The notes: generated by a model from the letters alone, not told the origin. Counted from the first letter of the stretch, positions 21,201 through 32,814 are shown. The stretch: 64,000 nt of DNA from Romanomermis culicivorax (GCA_963922205.1 CAWUHX010000023.1:558001-622000), one strand, 5' to 3'. A program made the numbers and translations.

Positions 21201-24200
21201 ATTTGAAGTTTTTCTTCTTCCGACATAGTTGACTGGTCTTTAACCAACGTCGCTGGCTCATAGTCTTCTTCATGATCGCTTAGCGACGCGACGGTCATTT
21301 TCGATTCTTCGAGTTTGAATTTAACCTCAGCGATGAGCTGGTTAGGTTCTAGATGGATACCGTTCGCACTATTATTGACAAATAATAGTGGACATTTGCC
21401 CTCAGTTATGTTGATTATCGCAAGTTCGATCAGATATTTGCAGTTTTCTTTTCCGAAGTTCACGGGTTGAACTATAACGCTTTTGAAGCTTTCGTTTGTG
21501 AAAGGGAAGACTTTCCCGTTTACCCAAGTCTGACAATTCGGTTCTACGTAGCATGACGAGATATTCAAAATCGGTAGCGATCTGTCGATTTTTAGGATTT
21601 GCGTTTGGCTTTGTCCCGTAGAAGTATTTGAAAATACTTCGTCATAGGGCGCTTTTTCGATCGGTTTCAAAACTAAGTTTAGTTCTTGCTGAACATCTCC
21701 GATTCTGATGAAATTTTCGCGAAAGTTTATTACGGCTCGAACGCTCGGATGCACTAGGAAATCGGTTCCTAGGAGGCATTGCTCTCCTGTAGTAGGTAGT
21801 ATCCAGCATCGTACTAGATGCGTTCCGAAAGATGAACTGATTTTGAAGATTATCGGGCCTCTGGCATCGACGATAGCACCGTCGGCTACTTTTATCTGCG
21901 CGGATGTTTCCAAAGTATCATAGTCAATCCCCAAAGAGCGTTGAGCTAGACATGAGGAAATGACTGAACACTGAGCACCGGTATCGATTAACGCTTTCGT
22001 TTTGGTTTTTCCGATTTCGGCATCGATATGAAAAGCACGAGTAGGAGCGTACAAGCTCAGCAGTTTGATATCTTTTTGCGAACATTCTTCGATTCGACAC
22101 ACGCTAGATCTCGCGATCCACGGTTCAGTAGGTTTTTCGATTGTGAAATCTGTGATTCCAGGAGCGACGAAGAAGTTTGTAGCTTTAGAAGCTTCTGTCG
22201 GTTCAAGCATATTAGCTGTACTAGTCGTCGGTTTCATCGGAACGAAAGTTTTAGGTGAGTTTGACACCGTTTTGGTTTCCGATGGCAAAACTTGTTGCGA
22301 AGATTTCGGAGAAGTTAACTGAGTCTGTATAGACTGTGAGTTGTTCATCGGATAGTAGTAGTGCTTTTCGATTATCTTTTCTTGTCGGGATTCGGAATCG
22401 CAGAGAGAAATGTTTGCAACATCTCTCTGATAGTTTCGATTATCGCGATTGAAAAATCGGTTATTTCGGTCAAAATTTTGATTCTGATTGAGCGTGTAGT
22501 TACGCGTAGTTTGTTGAAAACGAGGACGCCAATTATGGTTATTTTGCCATTGATGATTTGGTTGCTGTTGCCGAGGCTGAGAAGCCTGTGGTTTCAATTG
22601 ATAGCATTCGGAGCTGTCGTGTTTACATTGACCATGATAGGTGCAATATTTTACCGGTCGTTCATGTGACTGATTTCGTTGGAAATTACGATTCTGAGAG
22701 AAATCCCGTATAGGAATGTTTTCTCTATTTCGGAAATTCGGACTCGTTCCGCAATCGAATTGTGATCTTCGATTTTCGAAATTATTAGCGTTTTGCGAAT
22801 TTTCTCGGATTCCGAACTTTTCTAGGACTCGTTTTATGCTTTCTTCCAATTCTTTCGTCTTCGCTAGAGTCGAATTTTCTTGAAACCTCACGCTATTTCG
22901 CTGTCTAGAGTCGTCTCTGTTTCGGGATTGAGAGTTATCTCTGAAACGAGGTTTCGAATCATCTCTGAAGCGCGATTGAGCTGGTTGCTCTTCCGATGGA
23001 TTTTCGAGTGTGTTAACCAGTATAGGTTGTTCTACTCTGACAGTCGACTGTTTATTGGCTCTTTGGATTTTCTGAACTTTCGCGACGGCTATAGCTAAGT
23101 CAGTGATTGTTTCTAGAGTACTCGCGTCAATCGAGACTCTGTAGATTTCCGGCATTTTCCAAAGAAAAGTTGTGATAACTTTTCTATGGCGATACTGAGC
23201 GCTTCTGTCATAGTACAGTAGATGTACGTAGGTGCCGATTCGATTTAAGAAAGCTGACGGATCTTCGGTTTCATAAGGAGCGATAGACTGGAGCTCGCAT
23301 TGGAGCGTATCTTGGTCGCAATTCAGAGCATTCATACACATCAGAATCTGTTTGGCTTCATCATAGGATCGGACATCTCGTATGGTGTTCAGGGCACCAT
23401 CGCAAGTCAAGCGACGCAACGTGTGAAGTTTCACATACTCAGACGCATCAAGACCGAACTCGTTTTCGAGTGCAATGAAGAATTTCAAAACTTGTTGATT
23501 TCCAGTCGAATTATCTAGTTTTTGCGGCGCTATCTTTTTACAGATAGTTTTAATTCTTGTTTCGTCATCGGCGAAAGATCTATGCACCTGAGAAGGTGGG
23601 ATAGACGGAAAATTTATCTGAGAGTTTAGCGCGTTTAGCGCGTTAGAGCGGTCAAACGTTTGCGTCGGGATGATCAGATCATCATCATCGTCGATTATTC
23701 CACGAAAACTAAGTTGACTTTTTCGATCGTTAATGACGTTTTTTGGTTTAGTCGATTTTAGAGACTGAGCGTAAGAGCTCGTAGGTCTCGCGATATTTTC
23801 GATTTCAGGAACATTCGGTTTCGTTAGCTCTTCTTTCTGAGCTCGCATTGCTTCGATTTCGGTTTTAAACTCATCGAGAAGTTTTGGTTGTTGAGTCGCG
23901 ATAGTTACGATTTCGCTTAACGCGTTAGTAGCGTCGCCACGAAAGTTTATCATTTCGGCATCGCATTTTTGCATTACGTCGATGTACGCATCATTATCGA
24001 AGATTTTTCGAGGATCGGTATCCTTCGGTTTCGGTTTTAGAAAGTTGAATTTTCGATTTTCGACGATTTTCGGAGATAGAGATCGCGAGGTTTTTCGCGT
24101 TTTTAATGGAGCGGACGTTTCCGGTAGATCGAAATTACGCTTATCTGCTTCGTAGAGAAGCGGTAGATTCGCGTTTTCGCAGTCGAAATTTTCGATTTCT

Positions 24201-24283
24201 AGATTATCGGGATTCGCTAGTTTCTTATAGAAACCTTTTTCGTAACGGAGCGCAGTAGAGCGACGCGTGCGGTTTTCCTCCAT
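18293..24283 (-). CDS. Ty3/gypsy Gag-Pol polyprotein (1996 aa, single frame)
   Basis: This is an intact single-frame polyprotein. Residues 1 to about 540 are Gag, with an acidic and coiled N-terminal half and a capsid-like helical region near 240-420. A CCHC-like knuckle ([14 protein letters not shown]) is near 544-558. An aspartic protease follows (ALIDTGA near 766). The RT has YIDDIIVFS near 1234, RNase H begins at QTDAS near 1384, the integrase HHCC finger starts at HQGHRR near 1639, and the integrase core has ATDIV near 1701, SDQGSG near 1759 and MVERF near 1795 with exactly 35 residues between the last two acids (DD35E). The PR-RT-RH-IN order is that of Ty3/gypsy. No frameshift or stop separates gag from pol. 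The long intact frame and near-identical outer LTRs suggest recent activity. The start is the first ATG after the PBS. Confidence 0.95.
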   Translation of the reverse strand: MEENRTRRSTALRYEKGFYKKLANPDNLEIENFDCENANLPLLYEADKRNFDLPETSAPLKTRKTSRSLSPKIVENRKFNFLKPKPKDTDPRKIFDNDAYIDVMQKCDAEMINFRGDATNALSEIVTIATQQPKLLDEFKTEIEAMRAQKEELTKPNVPEIENIARPTSSYAQSLKSTKPKNVINDRKSQLSFRGIIDDDDDLIIPTQTFDRSNALNALNSQINFPSIPPSQVHRSFADDETRIKTICKKIAPQKLDNSTGNQQVLKFFIALENEFGLDASEYVKLHTLRRLTCDGALNTIRDVRSYDEAKQILMCMNALNCDQDTLQCELQSIAPYETEDPSAFLNRIGTYVHLLYYDRSAQYRHRKVITTFLWKMPEIYRVSIDASTLETITDLAIAVAKVQKIQRANKQSTVRVEQPILVNTLENPSEEQPAQSRFRDDSKPRFRDNSQSRNRDDSRQRNSVRFQENSTLAKTKELEESIKRVLEKFGIRENSQNANNFENRRSQFDCGTSPNFRNRENIPIRDFSQNRNFQRNQSHERPVKYCTYHGQCKHDSSECYQLKPQASQPRQQQPNHQWQNNHNWRPRFQQTTRNYTLNQNQNFDRNNRFFNRDNRNYQRDVANISLCDSESRQEKIIEKHYYYPMNNSQSIQTQLTSPKSSQQVLPSETKTVSNSPKTFVPMKPTTSTANMLEPTEASKATNFFVAPGITDFTIEKPTEPWIARSSVCRIEECSQKDIKLLSLYAPTRAFHIDAEIGKTKTKALIDTGAQCSVISSCLAQRSLGIDYDTLETSAQIKVADGAIVDARGPIIFKISSSFGTHLVRCWILPTTGEQCLLGTDFLVHPSVRAVINFRENFIRIGDVQQELNLVLKPIEKAPYDEVFSNTSTGQSQTQILKIDRSLPILNISSCYVEPNCQTWVNGKVFPFTNESFKSVIVQPVNFGKENCKYLIELAIINITEGKCPLLFVNNSANGIHLEPNQLIAEVKFKLEESKMTVASLSDHEEDYEPATLVKDQSTMSEEEKLQIALEKMTEKSNIDDEDRKIAIEVFKQYRDVFSLPGDQPTLTHELTVSIDTGDAKPVAKHYYRAPIEQRPMVRQKIQEMLEKGLIEPSRSPWAAPMFLVTKKDGSWRPVVDYRGINEVTPSDKFPIPRIDDYLDALGNARFFSTLDLKAGYWQIPLDIASRDKTTFVSQEGLFRFKVLPFGLKNAPAEFQRLMERILHPYIWKICLVYIDDIIVFSQTYNDHLAHIQLIFDALRDANLTLRPDKCNFVPKQVKFLGHLLSENGISPDPEKVSAIVNYEMPKTVKDLQSFLGLVQWCRRFIPNLATLSRPLYQLLRKNAKYEISEEHRTAFNEIKTSLTSTPFLRYPVYNDEKSKFIIQTDASTTAIGAILYQENENDQWVIAYNSRVLSDVETRYSTTERECLAIVEAFRWYRHYVYGQKVTVRTDHKPLQWIKEEKHRNSRLQNFAIKLQDYDYRVEYVKGKENACADFLSRNEHRAKVKSKTSEEVTNKIFRPTFREEKKTVAAAITRSMTQKEERSKVPKFEEDFQQPEKRLVTIESPEEIREAQRKDPYIAKLIKVLEQNQISTISSAFHTENEIVYRTSKQANTASAIVVPTTLIESVLYQFHGAKILSHQGHRRTTAMIRQHFWWPKMEESIIKWIKTCKTCQQTTSQLPKPPPLMPIQPKYPFEIVATDIVNISPLGEKRSYVIVFQDYFTKWVSAHLIPDQKAATIVESFVNNVVLVHGSPKHLLSDQGSGFTSNLMKDIAKLLKVQKINTTAYHPQCNGMVERFNQTLISQLKKFTAEDPDNWEQYLPFATFAYNAVPHTATHFSPFRLLRGYEPRIAIDFDCAKSLTLPLNYDAYQYIFTQAQLTLYNEVSENLKNASESHKRYFDKKAKDQKYDLNDLILLLNNKKATKIDKDYIGPFVVVENSEISKNVVTIDSLDCAGQSQKVSLSRVKPYMPRMAFEIFNAQVSGPPQLTSHALLH

Positions 24284-24340
24284 TTTTCGGATTTTCGATT
24301 TTTCGCAAATTTCGGCGTTTCCTCAACCTTTAGACGAGCT

Positions 24341-24353
24341 GGTACGGTCACCA
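24341..24353 (-). other. Primer binding site of the composite element
   Basis: On the minus strand TGGTGACCGTACC lies five bases after the 5' LTR. It begins with the TGG that pairs with the CCA end of a tRNA. The same 13 bases form the PBS of the unrelated element at 48808-58101. I cannot assign the tRNA. Confidence 0.75.
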
Positions 24354-24358
24354 AATTA

Positions 24359-24933
24359 TGTCGTGCGTGAGAAATTAGAAGAGATAGATGACGACGCAAA
24401 GCTGTGTAGCTTGACGATTTATCCCGCGTTTTAGAAGAGACGTACGGAACGTAGAAGAGCGTGCGGAACGCTGTAGACGAAACACTCGGAGTGTTTTACG
24501 AAATCAACGCAACGATAGTCGAACGCAGGAGATTGACGGGCTCGTAGAGAGCGCTGTGTCAATTTATCCAGGGATCTTCGCTCAGGTCGCCAAAGGTTTT
24601 CGGATGCCGAAACTCGCGCCGTATATTCGTAACCGCTTAAGAGTTTCACTCGCTCACTCAAACTATTTTCCAAATAGTTTGACTCGACTTAAACACACTT
24701 TTCACACAATTTACTAATGTACAAAGCCGCCACACACTTTTCAGACAAACACCAAAAACACAACCGTTCGGCTACAGTACAACGCAAAAAAACTAACGAA
24801 AACACTTTCATAATTTCTTCACGTTGTAGCCACGCCTCTTCGGTGGTCTCGTCACGATCTTTCCAATTCAAACTTGCCGATCTTTTTCGCAAACGACACG
24901 AGCTTTACAAATACGTCAAATTGCTCCACAACA
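24359..24933 (-). repeat. 5' LTR of the composite element
   Basis: 575 bp, nearly identical to 11076-11650 (differences seen near 24427, 24461, 24542 and 24588). Its outer edge adjoins AGTG, the right copy of the target duplication. Confidence 0.92.
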
Positions 24934-25182
24934 AGTGACGGTGGTAGGCAGAGGGTTTTTTTGCACGGGCCAGTTTGCAATGTGGAACTTGGGGAAAAAT
25001 TTTAGTTGCACAAATAAATTTTTGGTTTTCATTTATTTTGTTCACAGATTGTACAATTGACTTCATTATTTGATAACTTTTCTATCCATGTGAATTCAGA
25101 TTGGCAATGGATTCGAAACGACCGTTGTCTTGCAGACACTGTTTTTTTCCACACGAACTTTTTTCCACAAAGGTTACGAAAG

Positions 25183-25379
25183 CATACCTGTAAGACTTCC
25201 GACCAGTTGGGGGGGGGGGGTAGAAAAAAGTCGAAATTTTTCTTAAAAAAGGCCAAAAAACATACACTGTTTTGCAAATTTTTTTAATTTTTTCCAAACT
25301 GGGGGGGGGGGGGTTGGATGATTTTGGATAAAGGGTTGGCCAAGTTGGAGGGGGGTCCCCCCACCCAAGTACAGGTATG
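25183..25379. mobile_element. Short CATACCTGTA/TACAGGTATG element, inverted orientation
   Basis: Perfect 10-bp inverted ends. The flanks TACGAAAG (25175-25182) and TACTAAAG (25380-25387) match at 7 of 8 bases. The body is the reverse of the copies at 2501-2683 and 10690-10909. Confidence 0.87.
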
Positions 25380-25404
25380 TACTAAAGAAGCACGTAAATA
25401 ATGA

Positions 25405-25635
25405 CTAGAAATTACGGAATTTTTGCGGATGGCGGTGGCCACGCCGAAATTGGCGGTGGCCTCGCCGAAACATTTGGCGGTGGCCACGCCGAAACATTTG
25501 GAAGAGCCTCAACAGCGCTGCGCCCTGCGGGCGCAGCTGCTGTACCCTAAGCCTAAGCCTAAGGAAAATGTTAAAGGTAGGGTAAATTCGGCGGCCACCG
25601 CCATCTGTAATTTACCCGAAATTACAACGGAACTC
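25405..25635. repeat. GC-rich minisatellite with inverted ends and a telomere-like motif
   Basis: Three copies of a GGCGGTGGCCACGCCGAAA(CATTT) unit lie at about 25430-25510. The complement CGGCCACCGCCATCTG follows near 25592-25607, so the segment can fold back. Between them is CTGCGCCCTGCGGGCGCAG and a short run of CCTAAG units (25545-25564), equal to the nematode telomere repeat TTAGGC read on the other strand. It is non-coding. Confidence 0.55.
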
Positions 25636-25643
25636 CTCATCCC

Positions 25644-26676
25644 CACTGTTTTTCCCCACATTTGCACTATAATGTGGAAAAAAATCTGGAATGTGGAAAA
25701 AATTTTTGAGGTCTTTCTACTAATGTGGAAGAAAAATTTGGGCTTTTTATATTGCAAAGATGCATTTTCATGCGTTTTAGGAGGTCCAAATCTCAAAATT
25801 TTCCGGCGCTTCGCGCAGGTTATAACTTTAATAATCATCATTATTTATTAAGTAGCTCACGCGCGGCTTTTATCTTGTCTACCTTCACTTACCATTTAAT
25901 CTTTAATAGTTTTCATCATCTTAAACGTATTATCTCATGTTTTAATTGGTAATCTTCAATATTTTATCATAATATTTAATGAAGATTCACATTTTTTCCT
26001 TTTGTGGAAGATCAATACGTCAAGTCTCTATGCTTTTTGATGCGATTATTTCTTTGTTAACATAAAATCAATTCAAAAGCTTCATGGAAATATCTTTCGG
26101 AAATTTCTACTCTTCTTACTCATACCTTTTCGGCCAAGTTCATGAGAGTTTGCGAATAAATTACTGGTTTTAAAATTTTTCAAATATAAATTCTAGAAAT
26201 TACGACTTTTAAACACAAAACTCGAATCTAATTCTTGAAGTAAATGTTCGGAAAATTGATTTTCCAGCATCCCAGAATGTCAATATACCAAAAAAAAAAT
26301 TTCCGGCGCTTGGCGCCGGAAAGATTACCATCTTTTTTGGGCTTTCACTTGTCATCATAGAGGACCTCACCATCGATTTCTCGTGTAATTCAAGTCAATT
26401 ATGCTCTTGAATAGTTTGCTAGAAAATTTGTTCAACAATACTTGTAGATTAGGCTTTAAAGTCGAACATTTCAATTTTTTCTTCAATTTTAATGAATTAA
26501 CTTCTCTAAAAACACCGGAAGGCTTGAAATAGCTCAAAAACAATGTGATAAAGCGTCTGCGAGCATTTTTATGCGAAAAACAAAGATTTTAAAACGAAAA
26601 AAATTGTTTCCGCATGTGGAAAAGAAATTTGACTCCTTTCCACATTTTTGGAAAGAAGTTCGTGGAAAAAACAGTG
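25644..26676. mobile_element. Non-autonomous hAT-like element, CACTGTTTTTTCCAC family (reference copy)
   Basis: The ends CACTGTTTTTCCCCAC and GTGGAAAAAACAGTG are inverted and are flanked by an exact 8-bp duplication, CTCATCCC (25636-25643 and 26677-26684). The TIR sequence and duplication length are typical of hAT. The body matches 6907-7870 throughout and contains two GGCGC hairpins (25803-25818, degenerate, and 26303-26319). No transposase frame is present. Confidence 0.88.
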
Positions 26677-26684
26677 CTCATCCC

Positions 26685-27191
26685 ATTTTTTTTCTCCGGC
26701 CGGCCTTCTCTCCAAATAGGGAATAGTGTCAAAAGTTTTTTCTCAATTTTCCAGAACTCGTTTTTTTGCATAAAAATGCTCACAGACGCTTTATTTAAGT
26801 GTTTTTGAGCTTTTTAAAGCATGTTGATAATCAGTTTTTCGAACATAAGATCTCAAAAATTAGATTCAAATTTTGTGTTCATAAATCGTAGTTTCTAGAA
26901 ATTTATCATTCGGAAAATTTTAAAACCAATAATTCGTTCGTAACTTTTTCGTAAATTTACCGAAACCAAAAATACTTCCATGAAGCTTTTGAATTCAATT
27001 ACGTTAAGAAAGGAACAAACGCTCCAAAAAGTTTAGAAAGCTGACGTGTTGATCTCTCAAAAAATCTATGAAGGGAAAAATGCGGAGCTTCATTAAATAT
27101 AAATATAATAATAATAATGATAATAATTTATTAGGTCGAAAATAATACGCAATAAATATAAAGAACAAATATACGTGAAAGGCGTAGCAGC
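26685..27191. repeat. Partial inverted copy of the CACTG-family body
   Basis: From about 26750 to 27010 the sequence resembles the reverse complement of the right half of the neighbouring element (for example the motif around AAAATGCTCACAGACGC). The remainder up to 27191 is AT-rich and without a gene. Confidence 0.45.
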
Positions 27192-29108
27192 CATACATGC
27201 ACGTGGGGGGGAGGGTTTTGACCCCCAGCAGATTCTTGCTGACCCCCAGCAGATTTAACTTTTCCAGCAATGATTGAGAAGATGACGAAGGAAAATGAGC
27301 AAGAGAGAAAAAAGTCGTCATAAAAATGGAAATGACGTTGTAGTTTGACAATTTTTCTAAACAAATCATACTTGATCAGTGATCGTACGGGGACAGATTT
27401 TTTCGGGGACGGGGACGAGTTTTCCCCGTTCTTTCGGGGACGAGGACGGGGAGAGATATTTTCACATACATTAAATACTACATGAGTACTCATTTATATT
27501 ATCTGAAGTCAATAAAATCTGTATATAATCATTATAAATCTGAAATCAATCAGACATGCGAGTTGAGAATTTTCCAGGAATCAAATCTAGATTTTTCAGG
27601 TCAAGTATGTACCTAATCAATTAAAAACTATGACAATATTCTTACAACATTGTCTGCCTCATTCAGTACTATATTCAACTGACTGCATCAGCCTAGACAT
27701 GACTAAAAGATCTCGATAACTACGTACACTATACAAAACCATATAGGGTCACTCAATAATGCTTAAAATAGAACCATGTCTAGCACAACTTTGTAAGTTA
27801 ATATAAACGCTTATGTATATCTATTATACCCATCCACCCACAGATGGGAATAATGTGTATTATAGTAATGTTTCCGGCGCCAAGCGCCGGAAAATTTTTT
27901 TGGGTATTGACATTCAGCGACACTAGAAAATCAATTTTCCGAACATTTATTTCAAGAATTACATTCGAATTTTCTGTTCAAAATTCGTACTTTCTAGAAA
28001 TTTTTTATTTGAAAAATTTTAAAACCAGTAATTTATTTGCAAACTCTCATGAACTTGGCCGAAATGATATGAGGTAGAAGAGTAGAAATGTCCGAAAACT
28101 ACTTCCATACAGCTTTTGAATTTATTTTACGTTAAGAAAGGATCAATCGCTTCAAAAAGTTTAGACTTGACGTATTGATCCTTCTCAAAAAATGTGTCAA
28201 GGAAAAAATGTGAATCTTCATTATATATCAAGATAAAATGTTGAAGATTACCAATTAAAACGTGAGATAATACGTTTAGGATGATGAAAATAGATTAAGT
28301 GCTAAGTGAACGTAGACATGCCAGAAGCTGCACCTGAGCTTTTTCAGACAGAAGAACCTCTGCTATTGTCCCACGCTTAGTCATTTTCCCAATGCAAAAA
28401 GTTATCTTCCCGAAAGTCGAAAATTCTAAAGAACCACAAAATGATTTTGTGGAAATAATCTAGAAAAATCTAGGTTTTAGTCAAATATGTGAAAAAACAA
28501 TACAAGGTCAAACATTCATCCACAATATGCTGATGTTTAAAAGCTATAACCCAGCACAACAGAAATGATAACAAGAATCATAAGTGATTTGAAATCCGGC
28601 GCGAAGCGCCGGAAAATTTTCGATATGTTTTCTTAAAAACGCATAAGAATGCATCTCCGGACAGGAAACTGTATGAACCCTGTAATATGTATAATACTAT
28701 ATTTTTCTATAATTTTGTTCATTGGTTTGTACCTAATAAATTAAAGTGTAGTTATATTAGTTAACTGAAAATGTGGTATGCTGAACAAATTGCATTACTA
28801 AAATGAAATTCCCCGAAAAGCGGAATCCCCGATGACTTTTTTAGACCGGGGACGGGGACGAAAACGCCGGGGATCCCCGGTATCCTTACGGGGACGGGGA
28901 CCCCGTACGATCACTATACTTGATTCCAAAAAAATAACATGGAAACTTTAAAAAGTGCTGTCTAAGCAAATAGTTTCACATATCTGACTAATATAGGTTG
29001 AAGAATATGCTGCTTGGATGTTAGAAGACTTTCTGAGACCTTTAAATTTTGTATTCCACCCCCTGTCCTGGCTGACCCCCCGCAGAGTTTCTATGCTGTG
29101 CATGTATG
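27192..29108. mobile_element. CATACATGCAC inverted-repeat element split by a nested hAT element
   Basis: The ends CATACATGCAC (27192-27202) and GTGCATGTATG (29098-29108) are perfectly inverted. The flanks are GTAGCAGC (27184-27191) and GTAACAGC (29109-29116), 7 of 8 matching. About 1.55 kb of this span is the younger insertion at 27377-28916; without it the element is about 370 bp. The left part carries a GACCCCCAGCAGATT repeat that recurs at about 40069-40325. Confidence 0.8.
27377..28916. mobile_element. Non-autonomous hAT-like element, CAGTGATCGTACGGGG family
   Basis: The left end CAGTGATCGTACGGGGAC and the right end (complement TAGTGATCGTACGGGGTC) are inverted with two mismatches over 18 bases. 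An exact 8-bp duplication, TACTTGAT, is at 27369-27376 and 28917-28924. GGGGACGGGGACG-type repeats lie just inside each end. The middle (about 27860-28612) is a reversed copy of parts of the CACTG-family body and its hairpins (27874-27890, 28596-28612), so this element captured or was invaded by another. No transposase is present. Confidence 0.88.
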
Positions 29109-29139
29109 GTAACAGCTACAGAAATTAGCGAATTAAGTT

Positions 29140-29430
29140 ACACCTCTAAGGCCCAAATTACAGAAAGTGGGCAAGAGTAAGAGTAAAATGGCGGGTAAAA
29201 TCGTAGGTAAATAAATGTCGAGTAAAATCGTAGGTGAATAAAAGTCGAGTAAAATCTCGGGTAGAATCGTAGGTTGAGGCTGGGTAAAAATCGGGTAGAA
29301 TCGCGGGTAAAATCATGGGTTAAAGACGGGTAAAATCGTCGGTAGAAAAAAATAACCCATGATTTTACCAATATCGAAATTACAGAAGGTGGGTAAGGTA
29401 AAAGTTGGGTAAAAAGTTGGTGAAAAAGAC
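29140..29430. repeat. GGGTAAAATCG minisatellite
   Basis: Imperfect short repeats of about 10-24 bases, built from GGGTAAAATCG(T/C)GGGTA, run through this stretch. They are bounded by two copies of AATTACAGAARGTGGG (near 29157 and 29382). Open frames here are repeat translations and not genes. Confidence 0.7.
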
Positions 29431-30431
29431 ATAAAAATAGCCTGCGATTTTACCCTGATATTAGCAAGGTTATATTGACAAGAAGTTTATATTTTTCACG
29501 TAAGGCTCGGATTTGATTGGTTTTTTGCATGTCGTCGAACTGTTGTAGGTTTAACTGAATCTGATGTTAGTGATGGCAATGACCAGGAGCCCGAAAATTC
29601 AGATTTTCCGGAAATGCATTGACCATCATTGTACATATTTCAGTACAACAGCATCAGCATAAATTTGTGATTACCAGTGGGTTATTGTCGAAGAACACTT
29701 TTTCGAGCTACACTATTACTCGATAGTGCAACAATTTTGAAACACATCTTTTGCTTTTCAAACTCCCTTGAGAAGGAATCAACAGGTTTTTTACATCAAT
29801 ATTTTGATATGCGAATCTGATGAAAATTGTGGCTTTTGATGAAAACGTTTGAAGCTTGAATAATCTTCCAGAAAATTCTCCTTAGGCTCAGAAAAACAAT
29901 GACTCCTACGGTCTTTGAGTTAATAAACAAATACCATCTATGCTATAACAACTGAAATGCACTATAGTCTGTTTTTATTGAATGCTCGTAAATTGAAAAA
30001 TTAACACTGTCTTTGAAATCGTTTACACTAAGTCTTTGTTGAAGAACTTTTTACTCAAAAATTCTTGTCAAGTTTTACAAATTTTCACTCTTAAGCGATA
30101 TATTGCTTAGCAGAAAATCTAAAAAATATAAAATATGGCTTGTCTTATGGTATTAGAAGTTGCAATCAGAAAACACAGTGAGTTCATCACTCTGGCGAAT
30201 TTTAAATAGTGATTATTAAGCAAACCAATACCCTTTACGCTCACAGTAATCCTGTCAGAAAATTCCCTTGCGTGAATTTTGTTCCTGCACAGAATACAGT
30301 AAAGCATAATAATTATTTCAGGATAGCTGCAGTTACAGGAACATGAGCGGATTGCTCACATAATCGGGGAAGTAGCGCATAGTCATGAGAGCTATTGCTT
30401 TGAACCGAAGGAAATGTTTCGTTGTGAGATA
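29431..30431. other. Non-coding AT-rich DNA
   Basis: No recognised gene, repeat family or RNA. It directly follows the minisatellite and precedes the 3' end of a LINE remnant. Confidence 0.35.
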
Positions 30432-31240
30432 TCAGCATTTTAGTTTTGGGATTACCCGACTACAGAATTCATATTTCAACAAATCATGGCGATATTTACA
30501 ATGCACTAGTTTTAACGAGTTACTGGCACGGTTAGAATTATGAACAATAGAGAAAAAGTTATCAATTGGAAAAAAATTCAAACGGACAATATTATAAACC
30601 ATAGTAAGATCAAAACGAAGCCATCGTAGGTCTAATTGCTCTAAACCCTGGTGGGTCAAACAATCATCATAAGATAATTTATATCATAACCTAGTATTCT
30701 CTTAGTTAATCTGCGCTGAACTTTCTCAACTCTTTTGATATCTTGCTTGAGATTATGATTCCAAATTACCGTGGCATATTCTAATATAGGTCTAACATAA
30801 GTAATGAAAGCCTTGGTAAGTACATTTTTATTTCTACGGGAGAAACTACGAAGTATCAAATTTGCAGTGAATGAGCCTTTCCGGAAAATATGGGTACAGC
30901 GAGCAGAATTAGATAGTACCAGTAAAAAATTATAACACCTGATCTGTAACTTGTGTTGTACTTGGTATATTACTGTCATCAAGATAGTAATTTATACACG
31001 GATTGTTTTTACCAAGATGCACAACATTACATTTATTGAATGCTATACTCAATCTATTTTCTTTGGACCAAAGGTCAATTTTGTTTAGGTCAGATTGTAA
31101 AATAACTGAGTTGACTGATTGATTAAAAATTTTGAGATTCTGTAAATAGAACCAATTCACTATTAAGATTCAGTTTACCTAAATCATTTATATAGATGAG
31201 AAATAGACTAGGTCCAAGGACACATATATATCCAGGATTG
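30432..31240 (-). pseudogene. Non-LTR retrotransposon (CR1/Jockey-like) RT 3' fragment, degenerate
   Basis: In several frames on the minus strand, conserved LINE pieces appear in the expected order. First is VLGPSLFLIYINDL (RT motif before the catalytic YADD). Then come SDLNKIDLWSKENRLS and KCNVVHLGKNNP, then AFITYVRPILEYATVIWN with KVQRRLTKRI, then a C-terminal LDLRWLRFDLTMVYNI segment. The catalytic aspartates are not preserved: a LFTES segment stands where FADD is expected. There are frame breaks and a deletion after about 30940. It is a dead, 5'-truncated copy. Confidence 0.8.
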
Positions 31241-31800
31241 TCAATTAAACATGAAATAATACGTTTAAGATGATGAAAACTAAAAGATTAAATGGTAAGT
31301 GAAGGTAGACATGCTAAAAGCCGCGCCTGAGTTTGGTATTAAAAGATAACATACCTGTAATAGGGAGGGGGTTGGGCGGGACCCCCATCCCCAACTTGGT
31401 CAACCATATACCCAACCCCCCCCCCAAACTAGGAAAAATTGGAATAAAATGAGGAAAAAAGTGGTTTTCTTTGGCTTTTTTTGGGAAATTTTTCGACTTT
31501 TTTTCTGTCTTTTCGACCCCCTCCCCAAAATTTTGGAAAATCGGGACCCCACCCCCAAAATTTTCGGCTTACCCCCCCCCCCCCAACTGGTCGAACCTCT
31601 TACAGGTATGAAAGATAATGATTGTTAAAGTTGGAAATTTTGAGATTTGTACCTCCTAAAATGCACCAAAATGCATCCTTTCAATATGAAAACCCCAAAT
31701 TTTTTTTCCACATTTGTGGAAAGACCTTAAAAATTTTCTTTCTCATCCTAGTTTTTTTTCCACATTATAGTGCAAATGTGGAAAAAGACCGTGGTTGCAA
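31241..31800. repeat. Reversed, truncated copy of the CACTG-family element, split by a MITE
   Basis: Segments at 31241-31341 and 31619-31800 match the reverse complement of the left third of the 25644-26676 element, including TTTCCACATTATAGTGCAAA and a GATGCATTTTGG-like stretch. The element at 31350-31610 lies between them. Confidence 0.6.
31350..31610. mobile_element. CATACCTGTA/TACAGGTATG element
   Basis: Perfect 10-bp inverted ends are flanked by an exact 8-bp duplication, AAAGATAA (31342-31349 and 31611-31618). The body is longer than in other copies (261 bp) and has the familiar C runs and GGGAAATTTTTCGAC core. Confidence 0.9.
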
Positions 31801-32356
31801 AGTTTTTTTGTGTATCATCCAGCAGCATTTCTTCAATATCACTGTGATCAGTCTTTACTGTTCGATATCTGAATTGATTGTAGAATTCTGTAAAGCACAG
31901 GCTTCTAACCGTTTCGGAAAATTCATTGTCATCACGAGTTTCGAGTTCGGTATGGGCAGATGTTCGAACTTCCATTTGATCATGAAAATTGTCAGATTGT
32001 ACATTTTCATTACTACTGAGCCTCTCAGCATTTTTTGTCTTTTGGTTAATGCAGAAAAAGTCTGTTATATTTCGTGAAGTTGCCATAATTTGTGACGTAG
32101 AACTAGGAAGTAAGGGAGCAATGCAATCGTTGTTGGAAAATCATAAAGCAATAAGGGATTTTCTGGAAAAGTAATCACGGCTGCCAATCTGACCTAAAAG
32201 TATGAACTTTACCATCAAAATATTTTCCCCCAATGTGATGGCTAAGCAGAAAAAAATTTTGCTCAATTTCAAAAAAAATTCCTCAAAAATAGTCGATTGA
32301 GGAAAGAAAAACTGTGCTGGCCAGTAGCTACCGTTTTTTCCCTCGAATATTTTTTC
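31801..32356. other. No recognised gene; one open frame of about 100 codons on the minus strand
   Basis: A minus-strand frame starting at an ATG at 32086 runs into the hAT-like copy to the left. Its first residues (MATSRNITDFF) and polar composition recall the N-terminal leader of some hAT or ZMYM proteins. There is no zinc finger and no splice site I trust, so I do not call a gene. The rest is AT-rich. Confidence 0.3.
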
Positions 32357-32814
32357 CATACCTGTATATAATTGGGAGGGGGGATTGGAAAGACCCTCTT
32401 CAAATTGACCACTCCTCTCCAAATCTCCACTGAACTCTTCAAATTGACAAATTGGAACCTTCCCCCGCCAAGTCGAAGAAATTCAGAAAAATTTGGAAAA
32501 AAGTGGCTTTTTTTGGTATTTTTGGCGAAAATTTTCGGAATTTTTGGGGACTCCCGCAAAATTTTGGGAAGTTAAAGACCTCCACCCAACAATTTTGGGA
32601 TTACCACCTCCTTCCCCAACTGGTCGGACCATATCTGTAAGAGGTCCGACCAGGTCGAAAAAAGTCGAAAATTTTACCAAAAAAGCCAAAAAAGGTACTT
32701 TTTCTCAATTTTTCCAAGTTTGTGGGGTGGTTGGGTATAGGGTTGACCTAGTTGAGGGGTCCCCCAACCCGCTCCTCCCAATTACAGGTATGGCTCGGAC
32801 CTCTTACTGGTATT
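32357..32814. mobile_element. Compound CATACCTGTA element, diverged
   Basis: It starts CATACCTGTA (32357-32366) and has an internal TACAGGTATG (32783-32792) and a diverged outer copy TACTGGTATT (32805-32814). The inner part contains CCAACTGGTCGGACC facing its complement GGTCCGACCAGG, so units are arranged head to head, as in 861-1260. The flanking T runs allow only a weak 8-bp duplication (ATTTTTTC/TTTTTTTC). Confidence 0.65.

Larger units (their letters stand above)
11076..24933 (-). mobile_element. Composite Ty3/gypsy-type LTR element carrying an extra gene module
   Basis: The outer LTRs (11076-11650 and 24359-24933) are both 575 bp and differ at about four positions by eye. The flanks carry the same four bases, AGTG (11072-11075 and 24934-24937), so the whole 13.9 kb appears to have integrated as one unit, recently. 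In the minus direction the order is: LTR, PBS, gag-pol, 1.1 kb non-coding, polypurine tract, internal LTR (17189-16585), PBS-like site in a hairpin, leader, spliced exonuclease-like gene, SR-rich frame, in-frame TGA and extension, polypurine tract, LTR. Because reverse transcription copies one U3 and one R-U5 to both ends, identical outer LTRs with a different internal LTR are what a read-through genomic RNA of two adjacent elements would yield. That mechanism is inference. Confidence 0.85.

Noticed and set aside
31748..32086. Gene exon beginning MATSRNITDFF
   Set aside because: Runs into a hAT-like repeat, has no confirmed splice donor and no domain; listed only as an open frame within a non-coding region.
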